NCBI GenBank assembly: GCA_964371935.1 | Contig: CAYJOT010000001.1 | Location: 1 to 64,000, forward strand | DNA from: JACQRW01 sp964371935 | Lineage (GTDB): Bacteria > Patescibacteriota > Minisyncoccia > Sungbacterales > HO2-52-23 | DNA: 64,000 nucleotides | Direction: 5' to 3' | In this document: in pieces, positions 23,592-32,531 of the stretch | Layout of the letters: each line of letters opens with the position of its first letter | Numbering within the stretch: the first letter of the stretch is position 1 | Notes under the pieces: model-generated | The model's database searches: none | Told to the model about the DNA's origin: nothing | The model's input: the letters and a program-made list of their open reading frames with translations, nothing else | Made by a program: the position numbers and the translations under genes

Positions 23592-25420
23592 CGCTTCATC
23601 ATCTTGAGAAAGACATCGGATGAGATTTCCACAACCGTCCGGGCTTTCAGGCGTTTTTTGCCGGCCCGCTGCTTTTTCCACAGCTTCATTTTGCGCGTGC
23701 GGTCTCCGCCATAGAGATAGCCGGTCACGTCTTTGCGCATGGCCGAGATTGTTTCGCGCGCAAGCACGCGCCCCTCAACCTGCGCCTGCAGTGCTACGGC
23801 GAAAAGCTCCCGGGGCAAAAGCTCTTTCAATTTTTGTACGCGTGTATGCCCGAGCATATATGCGTGTTGGGTTGGCACGATCTCCGAGAAAGCCGCTACC
23901 TTTTCCTCGGCAACCAGAATATCCAGACGTACTACGTCAGCCGGACGGTATGCGCCCAGCGTATACGAGAACGACGCAAATCCACTTGAGACGCTTTTGA
24001 GCACGTCATAGAAATCCACGATGATTTCCCGGAGCGGCGCGTCAAACCGGACCAGCAGGCGTTCTCCTGCGAGCAGCGACGTATCATGGATCATGCCCGT
24101 TCGTTCGTGAACCAGCGTGGTAAGTGCCCCAAGAAAGCGCGACGGAGCCACGATCTCTCCCCGCACCCACGGCTCCTCAACGCGGCTGATCTCATGGCGA
24201 TCCGGCATCTTCATGGCCGAATAGACAGTAAGATACTCTTCGCTTTCCCGCTGTGTAGATTTCACAATCGGGTACACCCCTCCAGAAACGGGGTAAACAT
24301 GAAATGCCACCGAAGGGTTTGAAAAAACAAGCGAAAGCTCATATTCGCGGCTTAAACGCTCCGACACGATCTCCATATGGAGCATTCCCAAAAAACCTAC
24401 GCGGAATCCGCGGCCGAGAGACGCGAGGCCTGTTTCCGGTTCAAAAGAAAGCGCCGCATCATTGAGCTTGAGCTTTTGCAGAGCGTCGCGCAGCTGTTCG
24501 TATTGGTCCTGATTTTCCGGGAAGATCGAAGCATACACCATGGGCATGGGCTCGCGATACCCGGGAAGCGGTTCAACATACGCATCCCCGCTTTTTACAT
24601 TCGTAATCGTATCCCCCACGCGAACATGTTCCATCTCTTTAACGCCCGTTGCAATATATCCGATCTCGCCCTCGCACAGCTGGGCACGGGCCATGCGCTG
24701 CGGCACAAATGCCCCGACTTCAACGACCTCGGCGCTGGCCCCGCTCGCCAGAAAGCATATTTTTTCACGCGCCTTGATCCGGCCTTCCACAATGCGCACA
24801 TGCGCGATAATGCCTTGATACGGATCATACATCGAGTCAAAAATGAGCGCGCGGAGTCCGGCCGTCGCTGAAGCTATGGCCGGCGAGGGAATTTTTTCAA
24901 CAATCACGCGCAGCAGCACCTCCACGCCCGCTCCGGTCTTTGCGGAAATTTTCAAAATTTCACTGGGTGAGACGCCAAGAAGCTCAACAAGTTCTTGTTC
25001 GACTTTCTCGACATCCGCCGACGGCAGATCAATCTTATTGATAACGGGAATAATGACAAGCTTCTGCTCCAGTGCCAGATGCAGATTCGCAATGGTCTGG
25101 GCCTGTACGCCCTGCGTCGCGTCAACCAGGAGAAGCGCTCCCTCAACTGCGGCAAGCGCACGCGACACTTCATAGGTGAAATCCACGTGCCCGGGAGTAT
25201 CAATCAAATTCAGAATATACTCTCCCCATTCCATCCGCACCGGCTGCATTTTGATCGTAATCCCCTTCTCGCGCTCCAACGGGTGCATATCCAGATACTG
25301 CTCCCGCATTTTTCGCTTCTCGACCGTTCCGGTCAATTCCAAAAACCGATCCGCCAGCGTGGACTTCCCGTGATCAATATGCGCAAGAATGCAGAAATTT
25401 CTGATATGCGAGGTATTCAT
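23588..25420 (-). CDS. lepA: Elongation factor 4 (LepA)
   Basis: The 610-residue GTPase has AHIDHGKSTLADR (G1), the REKGITIKMQPV switch and DTPGHVDF, then domains II, III and V like EF-G, and the LepA-specific C-terminal domain (GGDRTRKMKLWKKQRAGKKRLK). It acts on stalled or assembling ribosomes. Its start overlaps the murJ stop as ATGA, so it is the last gene of the wzy-murJ-lepA operon. Confidence 0.96.
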   Translation of the reverse strand: MNTSHIRNFCILAHIDHGKSTLADRFLELTGTVEKRKMREQYLDMHPLEREKGITIKMQPVRMEWGEYILNLIDTPGHVDFTYEVSRALAAVEGALLLVDATQGVQAQTIANLHLALEQKLVIIPVINKIDLPSADVEKVEQELVELLGVSPSEILKISAKTGAGVEVLLRVIVEKIPSPAIASATAGLRALIFDSMYDPYQGIIAHVRIVEGRIKAREKICFLASGASAEVVEVGAFVPQRMARAQLCEGEIGYIATGVKEMEHVRVGDTITNVKSGDAYVEPLPGYREPMPMVYASIFPENQDQYEQLRDALQKLKLNDAALSFEPETGLASLGRGFRVGFLGMLHMEIVSERLSREYELSLVFSNPSVAFHVYPVSGGVYPIVKSTQRESEEYLTVYSAMKMPDRHEISRVEEPWVRGEIVAPSRFLGALTTLVHERTGMIHDTSLLAGERLLVRFDAPLREIIVDFYDVLKSVSSGFASFSYTLGAYRPADVVRLDILVAEEKVAAFSEIVPTQHAYMLGHTRVQKLKELLPRELFAVALQAQVEGRVLARETISAMRKDVTGYLYGGDRTRKMKLWKKQRAGKKRLKARTVVEISSDVFLKMMKR

Positions 25421-27021
25421 AAAAAATGTTTCCGCATGCTTGATCGCACCATATCCAAATCCTCACTCTTAAAAAGCATAAGCAGGCCCGCATATGCAAG
25501 CAGCCCGACAATACCGGCAAGGAGGCCGTGTGCCAGGACTGGGATGGCCGAGCCGTGCGGTGCAACTTCCGGAAACGATACGCGCACGGCATAGGCGGCA
25601 ATGCCGGCAACAAGAGACGCCGCAACTATTTTCAACATGGGAATGACAGGAGGCCGCTCCCTTGTTCCCCCGGCGTACGTCCGGGTTCCAAACACCCTTG
25701 TCGCGAACCGCACAAGCACGATATATAAAAGAAGAGCGTTTATGGCGAGTCCAAGAGAAAATCCAAGTGCTATGCCAAGCACAGGAGGAGAAATCAACTT
25801 TGTGAATACGAACGCAAGCGCGACGGAAACTACTGATCCGCCCATGTCTACGAGCAGCGGCGCGCGCGTATTCTCAAGCGCATAAAAACTTTTCACTATA
25901 TGAGGCATCAAACTTGCCGCGATAATCGCGATGGCGAGTACGCCCAGACACGCGGCCGTGAGCTGCACGTGCTCCCACGAAAACGCCCGGCTCCCGAGCA
26001 CAACGCGGACGATCTCAATGCGCAAAACAAAAAAAAGTATTGCGGAAGGAACGGCCCAAAAAAGGATTGAGCGTAGCCCTAGAAAAAATTCCTGAAAAAA
26101 GCGCTCCCGGTTGCGCTCAATATACGCGGCACTCAAGCGCGGGAAAAGCGCCACCGAGTAGCTCACGCCAAACACGCCGACCGGAACGAAATACAGGTTC
26201 TGGCTGAACTGAAATACGGAGATGCTTCCGGACGGGAGCAGCGACGCGAGCGCCGTGAGTGCAAGCACGGTGAGCTGGGTGAATGAGAGCGACAAAACCC
26301 GCGGAGCCGAAAGCGCTACGATCTTTTTTAATCCCTGGTCAATCGGACGAACAACGAGACGCGGAGCAAACCCGAGCGATGAGAGCGACGCATATTGTAT
26401 GGCCATATGCAGGCCCGCGCCCAGAACAACGCCGATTGCAAGTCCGGCAACCCCCCACGCAGGCGCGAAAAAGAGAATGCCCGCAATGATGCCGAGATTA
26501 TAAAATATCGGCGCCGCCGCATAGGCGAGAAATCGCTCAAACGACTGGATGACCGCGGAAAAAATACTGGAGAGCCCGAAAAGAACCGGCGAGCAAAGCA
26601 TGATCCGCATGAGTGTCACGGTCAGCGCCTGGTCGGCCGGAGAAAACCCGGGTACGGTCAGACGCACAAGCCACGGGGCGAGCATAAATACAAGCGCGGC
26701 ACCGCCCAGCGCGCCCAATAAAAAGAGCGTGCTGATCTGCGAGATAAGTTGCTGGGCGCGTGCGCGGTCGCGTGCCAGATACTCCTGGAATATCGGCAGG
26801 ATCGCAGCGCTTCCCGCACCCAGCAGAAAGACCACGGACATCAGATCCGGAATTTGGAACGCGGCATAGTAGATATCAAGCTCGCGCCCGGCCCCAAAAT
26901 GCGATGCAAGCAGCCGGTCGCGCACCATGCCCGCCAGACGGCTGAAAAGACCCGCGGCTCCCAGAAGGAAAGCCGCGGCGTGAACGCTTGACATTTCGTG
27001 ATTCAGAAAACGGACGCGCAT
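25417..27021 (-). CDS. murJ: Lipid II flippase MurJ
   Basis: The 534-residue protein has about 14 membrane helices and MurJ/MviN signatures: LGAAGLFSRLAGMVRDRLLASHFGAG at the start (shown in the parts LFSRLAGMVRDRLLA and SHFGAG), AYYAAFQIPDLM-like DIYYAAFQIPDLM, and RFLAYAAAPIFYNLGII. It moves peptidoglycan precursors across the membrane. It starts two bases after the upstream stop. Confidence 0.93.
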   Translation of the reverse strand: MRVRFLNHEMSSVHAAAFLLGAAGLFSRLAGMVRDRLLASHFGAGRELDIYYAAFQIPDLMSVVFLLGAGSAAILPIFQEYLARDRARAQQLISQISTLFLLGALGGAALVFMLAPWLVRLTVPGFSPADQALTVTLMRIMLCSPVLFGLSSIFSAVIQSFERFLAYAAAPIFYNLGIIAGILFFAPAWGVAGLAIGVVLGAGLHMAIQYASLSSLGFAPRLVVRPIDQGLKKIVALSAPRVLSLSFTQLTVLALTALASLLPSGSISVFQFSQNLYFVPVGVFGVSYSVALFPRLSAAYIERNRERFFQEFFLGLRSILFWAVPSAILFFVLRIEIVRVVLGSRAFSWEHVQLTAACLGVLAIAIIAASLMPHIVKSFYALENTRAPLLVDMGGSVVSVALAFVFTKLISPPVLGIALGFSLGLAINALLLYIVLVRFATRVFGTRTYAGGTRERPPVIPMLKIVAASLVAGIAAYAVRVSFPEVAPHGSAIPVLAHGLLAGIVGLLAYAGLLMLFKSEDLDMVRSSMRKHFL

Positions 27022-27023
27022 GG

Positions 27024-29654
27024 TTACTTTTTCCCGCGCGTTTTCGAAGCAGGCACGGGTGAAGATTCCTGACCCTCGGCAACGGGCGGCTGACTGCGGG
27101 CTTCCGGCGGCGTTGCTGGCGGGACAATGCTGTCGAGCGCCGGTTTGCCCACGCGCAAATTTTCAAGAATCTGCTTTACTTCCTGATTATCCGGATTGTA
27201 CTTCGTAATCTCTTCAAACTGCGCGATGGCCTTATCCGGGCTGCCTTGCCGCGAATAAATCAGGCCGAGAAAGTACCGCGCGTTTGAGTACTGCTGGTTG
27301 AGCGACACCGCGCGTTCGAATTCGCCGGCCGCCAAGTTAAGATTATTGTTCTGGTAATACAGGAGACCGAGTTGAAACGCCACGCCAGCGTCAAATGGAG
27401 CCGCAAGTTTTGTGTTCTCGGTGCTCTGGATCGCTTTTTGCAAGTTTCCGCTGCGAAGCGCCGCCTGTGCCAGCAGAAAATGGGCGGCTGCGAAATCGGC
27501 CTTAATGCCAATCGCTTCCTGCAGCACTTTTTCGATCTGTTCAAGTATTTCACTGCGCGACTTGGTAAGCTGTGCGATATCAACTCCCTGCTGTGGATTT
27601 TGCTGCTGTTGGTTTAGGGTTAGCTGGATACTGTCCGCAGCTGCAAGCCCGGCGCGCGCAAGATCAACACGGCCTGCGGGATTTCGTGGATCGAGCTCGC
27701 TTTGTTTCTGATAACTGGCAAATGCAAGACGATCCGCACCAGGAATGTACGGAATGATCGTCTCATACAAAGCGCCTTGCGTTTGCCACAGCGCCGGATC
27801 CTCGGGCGAGAGCGCCAATGCCACCTGACTGTTCTGGATTGCCGTCTGCAGCGTTTGCTGGAAATCGTTTTGTACGTTTTTTCCCTGCGATGCCGCCGCA
27901 ACTAAAGTGCGGATTTTTTCCATGCGCAACTGTACCAGCGCCTGATGCACGCGCGCATTCTTGCTCTCATACCCGGCGGCGCGCTCAAACGAGGCGATCG
28001 CAGCGTCAAGATCTCCCTTTGCAACCGCAGCAAGGCCGGATGCCTGGGCAAATGCGCTCCGGATACGCGTGATCTCGTAGTAAAACATGCCAATACTCAA
28101 GGAAAGCATGAGCACGATTGCGAGTGAGAAGGCGAATACCGCCCATGGCTGCTGAAATGCGACCCAGCGTTCCGAGATACCCCAGAGCCGCGAATCTTTT
28201 TTTTCGTGTTGCTCTTTCCAGACTAAGTCTGGAACGCTTTCCAGACTTAGTCTGGAAACGTCAGCCATTGGCATGCTTAAGCCAGTCATTAAAAGCCCAG
28301 CAAAGAAAAAGAGAAGCAAGACAAAGGCGATGTTTGCCGGATACAGCGCCGCAATGCATACCATGCCCACCAATCCGAGAAAAACGCTGGCGAGAAACCC
28401 GGCATCATCCCGGCGCACGGCCTGCCTGCCCGTAGGCACGGCAAGCAGCGAGCGCAATGCTACGATTAAAAATCCCAGGACAAAAAGGAGGAATAATACC
28501 ACCCCGACAATACCGGTCGTACCCGCAAGCGTAGTGATCAACGAATAACCCTGATTGAATTGCGTTCCCCAAAACGGAGTCGCATTGATTGCCGCATCCT
28601 TATAACGCATCCAGTCCCGATCAAAGGTTGCCGGACCCGAACCAAAGAGCGTACGCACCACGCCTTCGCGATACACGGATCGCGCAATGCGCAAGGTAGT
28701 CATGGCCGAGGGCGACACTTCGGCCGGAAGAGATATGTTCCCCACTATGGGCCCGGGCACCATAAGCATAACTAAGGAGAAAGCAAGCACAACCAGCGAG
28801 AGCGCGTACTTCCCACCCTTTGCCAAGGCTATGGGTGGCAAGCTTTCCCTCGCTTTCTTATCCTCGAATTCAGGCGTGTCCCCCATAGCTTTAGCGGAGG
28901 AGGACACCCAAAACATAAATCCTGAAAGGAATAAACTCCCTACAAACAAGATGATCCACGCAGTTCGGAAATGCACCATGAGCAGGTTTGCGCTAAAAAA
29001 GAAAATCGCCGCATACAGCACCCACCGAATCCATGTGCGCAACTGGTGGAATGCCGGAGTCAATATAAAACCCAGAGCCATGATAATGCCAGTCGCATAC
29101 AGGAGTACCGCGCCATTGATCGTGCCAATCACGTTGAAATCATCACCCTGCACAAAAGGCGCTATTGCCCGGAATGCCGAGACACGGAACGCGAGCGAGA
29201 AGAACGTCATGGCCGCCTGCGCCCCCGCAGCCAAAAGAAAAATAATCACCGCGCGCGTCACGTCCTTGCGCGAAACAAACACGCTGGCTGTCACGATCAT
29301 TACCAAAAATCCAGCGAGCAAAGTTGACCATTTTTCAGCCGAGGGATCGTTCAAAAAAGCCGACGCAAACGGCCTTTTTGAAAGTAATGTACTGACCGAT
29401 GCCGCAAGCAGGAAAAGCGCGCCGGCATAGAGTCCGATTGAGCGGACAAACCGGAACCTTCCGGTCAAGAGGCCGGACAAAAGCCACGCGACAAACGCGC
29501 CCAGAATCAGCAGCAGAAACGTCATTTCCCTGCCGAAATCCACATTGATCCGCCACGGCACAAACCACAGCGGCACGGCCCCCGCAAAGATAAACAGAAG
29601 CGTCCGCCCCACACTCGCAAACCTCAAAGGAACCTTTTGGTCTTGTTCGTTCAT
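27024..29654 (-). CDS. O-antigen-ligase-like membrane protein with C-terminal TPR repeats
   Basis: The 876-residue protein has about 12 membrane helices (residues 15-500) in Wzy/O-antigen-ligase style, then a soluble part with TPR repeats (GDLDAAIASFERAAG..., LGLLYYQNNNLNLAAGEFERAV, LGLIYSRQGSPDKAIAQFEEI) and a Pro-rich tail. Such proteins join or polymerise surface glycans; the exact substrate cannot be told. At least four short palindromic repeats are read in frame: 28216-28257, 28420-28441 (VPTGRQA), 28813-28838 and 28879-28904. A promoter lies at 29691-29719. It is the first gene of an operon with murJ and lepA. Confidence 0.82.
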   Translation of the reverse strand: MNEQDQKVPLRFASVGRTLLFIFAGAVPLWFVPWRINVDFGREMTFLLLILGAFVAWLLSGLLTGRFRFVRSIGLYAGALFLLAASVSTLLSKRPFASAFLNDPSAEKWSTLLAGFLVMIVTASVFVSRKDVTRAVIIFLLAAGAQAAMTFFSLAFRVSAFRAIAPFVQGDDFNVIGTINGAVLLYATGIIMALGFILTPAFHQLRTWIRWVLYAAIFFFSANLLMVHFRTAWIILFVGSLFLSGFMFWVSSSAKAMGDTPEFEDKKARESLPPIALAKGGKYALSLVVLAFSLVMLMVPGPIVGNISLPAEVSPSAMTTLRIARSVYREGVVRTLFGSGPATFDRDWMRYKDAAINATPFWGTQFNQGYSLITTLAGTTGIVGVVLFLLFVLGFLIVALRSLLAVPTGRQAVRRDDAGFLASVFLGLVGMVCIAALYPANIAFVLLLFFFAGLLMTGLSMPMADVSRLSLESVPDLVWKEQHEKKDSRLWGISERWVAFQQPWAVFAFSLAIVLMLSLSIGMFYYEITRIRSAFAQASGLAAVAKGDLDAAIASFERAAGYESKNARVHQALVQLRMEKIRTLVAAASQGKNVQNDFQQTLQTAIQNSQVALALSPEDPALWQTQGALYETIIPYIPGADRLAFASYQKQSELDPRNPAGRVDLARAGLAAADSIQLTLNQQQQNPQQGVDIAQLTKSRSEILEQIEKVLQEAIGIKADFAAAHFLLAQAALRSGNLQKAIQSTENTKLAAPFDAGVAFQLGLLYYQNNNLNLAAGEFERAVSLNQQYSNARYFLGLIYSRQGSPDKAIAQFEEITKYNPDNQEVKQILENLRVGKPALDSIVPPATPPEARSQPPVAEGQESSPVPASKTRGKK
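28216..28257. repeat. Tandem pair of TTCCAGACTnAGTCTGGAA palindromes in the O-antigen-ligase gene
   Basis: Two 19-bp palindromes (28216-28234 and 28239-28257) separated by CGCT, read in frame as SRLSLES and VPDLVWK. The same pair, with the spacer TGCT, lies at 46194-46235. Confidence 0.8.
28420..28441. repeat. GCCTGCCTGCCCGTAGGCACGG palindrome in the O-antigen-ligase gene, shown in part
   Basis: The inverted repeat CCTGCC/GGCACG around TGCCCGTA is read in frame as VPTGRQA. Similar PTGRQA-coding palindromes are, to my knowledge, common in CPR genomes. Confidence 0.6.
28813..28904. repeat. In-frame palindromic repeat pair inside the O-antigen-ligase gene
   Basis: CCACCC...GGGTGG around TTTGCCAAGGCTAT (28813-28838) and TCCCCCATAGCTTTAGCGG (28879-28904) are the counterparts of the smc pair at 9546-9630. 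Here they give ALAKGG and AKAMGD at the ends of a 25-residue cytoplasmic or periplasmic loop. Confidence 0.7.
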
Positions 29655-29690
29655 AATATAAAATTAGTTAAAACTCTCCAAATTTTTATA

Positions 29691-29719
29691 AATATAGCAT
29701 ACTATATCTGCGGCGTAAA
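29691..29719 (-). promoter_or_regulatory. Promoter of the wzy-murJ-lepA operon
   Basis: TTTACG (29719-29714) and TATATT (29696-29691) are spaced by 17 bp; start near 29684, leaving a 30-nt leader before ATG 29654. Confidence 0.55.
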
Positions 29720-29738
29720 TACTTTTTTGCAGTCCCTA

Positions 29739-30602
29739 AATTCACCCCAGAAGTGCAACTTCGGTTTTTTTAATACCTACGAATAAATGATGCTCGACCA
29801 TAACCTCATAGGGCGTCTGATATTTGAGTGATCGTCTTGGTTTGTTGTTGAGTATCATGGTGATGCGCCTAAAATCTTCATCCGTGTATTCTCCGATATC
29901 CGCTCCCTTGTGAATATACCGCCTGATCATCTTGTTTGCGTTCTCCACCTCTCCCTTCTGCCAGGAAGAGTATGGATCGCAGAAGTAGGGGAATACCCAA
30001 CTCTTCATGCTTGGTATTCTCGATTCCATTATCCTCGCTTAAGCTGAGGGCTTTTTTATCATGGAGCATATCAGTTACGGCGCGATTGTGCAAGCAAGGC
30101 TTGAGATTCGGTATTTTTCTGGTCTCAGTATACTTTGCTTTTCGCTCGTAGGCAACCGATCCCGCCACCTTGCTGCCGGTATTTTTCCCAGAAACGATCG
30201 TATCAGATTCCCAATGTCCGTAGCGCGTGCGATTTAATGAGCGTCTTTTTAGTCTTGTTTTTCTTTCTTTTCTTGACGGCATATCTGCCTGAATACAGAT
30301 AGCGGCAGTACTGTACTCCCACTCCGGTGCGCAGCCACTCATAGATGGCGGTCTTTGATGCGTAGCAGGGATCGTCTCTGGTTCCTCCGCGCGTCCTTTT
30401 CTTTTTCCGGTTCCCGCTGATTTCGCGGGAAATGGTTGATTTGTGCACGCCCAGGATATTCGCAATCTCCTGTTGTTCATGATGCCCGTCTCGTAATGCC
30501 TGAATGCGGTCTCGCTGTGCTTGGGTGAGATGCGCATACTTCATTATGTTTTTTGTTCATCTGCCGATGATACCGGAATCAGTTGCGCTTCAGAATGGAA
30601 TT
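29739..30602 (-). mobile_element. IS30-family insertion sequence, inactive
   Basis: The 864-bp element is bounded by imperfect 22-bp inverted repeats (29739-29760, AATTC...AAGTGCAACT, and 30581-30602, AGTTGCGCTT...GAATT; 16 of 22 match). It holds one transposase gene broken in two places. I see no clear target-site duplication. It abuts a decayed surface-protein gene on its right. Confidence 0.8.
29742..30544 (-). pseudogene. IS30-family transposase, two frameshifts
   Basis: Frame 1 (30544 to about 30250) holds the N-terminal HTH (LTQAQRDRIQALRDGHHEQQ, then VHKSTISREI). Frame 2 carries the first catalytic Asp (GHWESDTIVSGKNTGS) and the second (SLSEDNG). Frame 3 (30029-29742) carries the catalytic Glu (SWQKGEVENANKMIRRYIHKG in part: KGEVENANKMIRRY) and the end of the protein. 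All DDE residues survive, but two frame changes make it nonfunctional unless shifts occur in translation. Confidence 0.88.
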
Positions 30603-31357
30603 AACGGGTGCCGGATACGGTAAGGTTGGTGAAGGTGCTGGTGGCTGATGAGGTAACTATGATACTGGGAGCAGAGATCGATCCGGTGTTGAGGGTCAGA
30701 TTGCCGGATTGGATGATCGCGCCGTCCTGTACCGTGGGTTAGTGGAGTGCTGCGTTGTAGAGCTTGTCCAATTTTTGGGACAGAACTACAGGGACTATGG
30801 TGTTGGTGCTGGGCTGCGTGCCGATGTTTATGAAGCGCACTTCGGAATTGCCGATGCGATCGCGAAGATCTTGGATGGCTGATTCGAATTCGCGCGGTGC
30901 GCTCCGTCACTTCGCGCACGCGCGTGATCTCGGTGACGTGAGTCAAGGAGGTAACTCCGACACTCCTTTCCGTCAGAGTATTCGGAGTCTCGGTCCGAGT
31001 CCCGATGCCCTCCGGAATCGGGAGAATTGGAGAAAACCATGCTTCTTCCGAAGCGAACGCATTGAGCATCTGTGAGTTCATTTTCTAGCCCGCATGAATC
31101 GCAAACGCTCCTACTGCAAGAGATGTTGTCGCAACTGCAATGAACGCGCCAACAGTAAGTAGCCCGGCAATGAACCGTTTTGTTTAAACTTCGCATGGCC
31201 GTTGTGCTGCGCATACTCATCCAGCCACGCATTTGTGGTAATCCAGTTTCTGCCTATTTTCAGCCCTTGGAGTTTCTTCTTAAAAATCAAAACGTAGGTA
31301 GTCCTTGCTGACTCCGCGCTCTTTGGCGGCTTGGGCAAGAGATAGATAGTGGTCCAT
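30603..31357 (-). pseudogene. Decayed HTH-transmembrane surface protein gene
   Basis: From ATG 31357 the parts can be stitched together over several frame changes: an excisionase-like HTH (MDHYLSLAQAAKERGVS, KIGRNWITTNAWLDEY), a membrane helix (GLLTVGAFIAVATTSLAVGAF), then the start of an extracellular part (VTEITRVREVTER) and beta-repeat sequence (GAIIQSGNLTLNTGS, SSATSTFTNLTVSG). An N-terminal HTH of this type followed by one helix and long outer repeats is a layout I associate with large Parcubacteria surface proteins. The repeat part is mostly missing and the IS30 element lies at the broken end. Confidence 0.6.
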
Positions 31358-31526
31358 TTTGAATATCGTTTATTGAGCTTAGGAATCAATGAAAAACGAT
31401 ACCTGTATATATTAAAATCATGCTTTTAGTATAGCATGCGTATGCTCAAAAATTCGTTCCCGCTTCTGTGCATAACTTACTCTTGACCTTATTGAGCGAA
31501 AGACCGATGCTGAGAGAGTAAGATTG

Positions 31527-31630
31527 TGGTACAATGATACATACGCATAATTGTATATAAACCTTACTAAGATTTGGACTCTTCCTATTAAGGTTTATGT
31601 AAGTCCTCTCTGATAAGATCAGAAAGACTT
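31527..31630 (+). promoter_or_regulatory. Extended -10 promoter and two leader hairpins before the MerR-type gene
   Basis: TGGTACAAT (31527-31535) is an extended -10 box. Two hairpins follow: TAAACCTTA/TAAGGTTTA (31558-31566 with 31589-31597) and AAGTC..TCTGAT/ATCAGA..GACTT (31601-31630). The remaining bases to 31710 include a TTGACA (31680-31685) without a clear -10. The rest of 31390-31526 shows nothing else. The hairpins may be part of a structured leader or of a small RNA. Confidence 0.35.
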
Positions 31631-31710
31631 AGCCAATAAAATTTCCGTAAAAAATTCATAATATAAGCCGATTTGCCTCTTGACAGCTTTTTGCAAACGA
31701 CAAAAAAACT

Positions 31711-31932
31711 ATGGAAAGCAGATATGTTTCAATTCAGAAAGCGGCGAAGATGCTCGGAGTAAGTCCGCTCACGCTTCGCAATTGGGATAAGAAAGGCACT
31801 TTTGTCGCCTATCGAAACCCACTTAACAACTACCGGGTCTATCGTGCGGACCAGCTCGAGCTTTTCCTGCGTCGAGTCGAAAATTCAAAGAACCGGCGCA
31901 ACGGAAAAAAGATCGATATCTCCGTTGCATAG
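31711..31932 (+). CDS. MerR-type helix-turn-helix protein
   Basis: The 73-residue product is one winged HTH of the MerR/excisionase kind: SIQKAAKMLGVSPLTLRNWDKKG, followed by a basic YRVYRADQLELFLRRVEN wing. It lacks the long effector domain of full MerR regulators, so it is probably a DNA-binding adaptor, excisionase or BldC-like regulator. A terminator follows 50 bp downstream. Confidence 0.7.
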   Translation: MESRYVSIQKAAKMLGVSPLTLRNWDKKGTFVAYRNPLNNYRVYRADQLELFLRRVENSKNRRNGKKIDISVA

Positions 31933-31982
31933 AACGATACCATCGTTTTCTTCTTTTATCTGTGGGATACAAACGATACCAT

Positions 31983-32024
31983 AACAATAATAAAATCCGG
32001 CCTGCGCCGGATTTTATTATTGTT
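31983..32024. terminator. Bidirectional terminator between the MerR-type gene and rnpB
   Basis: A 19-bp perfect stem (AACAATAATAAAATCCGGC and its complement) with a CTGC loop. A T-rich arm follows on both strands, so it can end both the MerR-type transcript and RNase P RNA. Confidence 0.8.
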
Positions 32025-32423
32025 CCCCTTATCGATAAGCCGAGTTCTGTCTCCGACTAAAATCGGAGGGTGATCATCTCTCTGTACCGCTGATTGCTCA
32101 AGCGGCTCAAGCGGTATCCCCGACAATGCGTTGGGGTCCCTTGCACCGGATAGGTGTTTTTCGTAATACGTTGTTACCAGCGCATCATGTGGGCTCTTAC
32201 CCCATCTCTTTTCACCCTTACTCCGACTTGAGCCGGAGCGGTATGGTCTCTGTGACACTTTCCCGTTCATCCCGACAAAGTCGGGACTATGGCGGCCGTT
32301 AGCCGCTATCGCTTATCTGGTCTCCGGTTTCTAGAATCCAGATTCCGATTTTCCAGATTGGTGCTCGGACTTTCCTCTCCAATCCGCCACGGCGAATCGG
32401 AGCGATCACCTGATAAAGAGAAC
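32022..32423 (-). ncRNA. rnpB: RNase P RNA, bacterial type A
   Basis: The hallmark GAGGAAAGUCCGAGC lies near 32385-32370, and the 3' block GACAGAACUCGGCUUAUC near 32050-32032. The ends pair as helix P1 (GUUCUCUUUAUC at 32423-32412 with GAUAAGGGGAAC at 32033-32022). RNase P RNA cuts the 5' leader from tRNA precursors. About 400 nt is a normal size. The predicted start from the promoter at 32431-32458 coincides with the P1 5' end. Confidence 0.93.
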
Positions 32424-32430
32424 ATCAGAG

Positions 32431-32458
32431 AGCATACCACATAACTACAAAAAAACAA
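32431..32458 (-). promoter_or_regulatory. Promoter of rnpB
   Basis: TTGTTT (32458-32453), a 16-bp spacer and an extended -10 (TGGTATGCT, box at 32436-32431) predict a start at about 32424, the 5' end of RNase P RNA. Palindrome F ends its left arm 5 bp upstream of the -35 box. Confidence 0.6.
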
Positions 32459-32463
32459 GAAAC

Positions 32464-32511
32464 TCATTCTTAACAATTTCCTGACGATCGTCAGAAGTTT
32501 GTTAAGAATGA
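32464..32511. repeat. CGATCG palindrome F (upstream of the rnpB promoter)
   Basis: A 48-bp palindrome centred on CGATCG (32485-32490) with perfect 13-bp outer arms TCATTCTTAACAA/TTGTTAAGAATGA. The inner TCAGAAGTTTGTT is shared with copy G. It separates rnhA from rnpB. Confidence 0.85.
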
Positions 32512-32531
32512 AAAAACTACTTTTCATGGAG

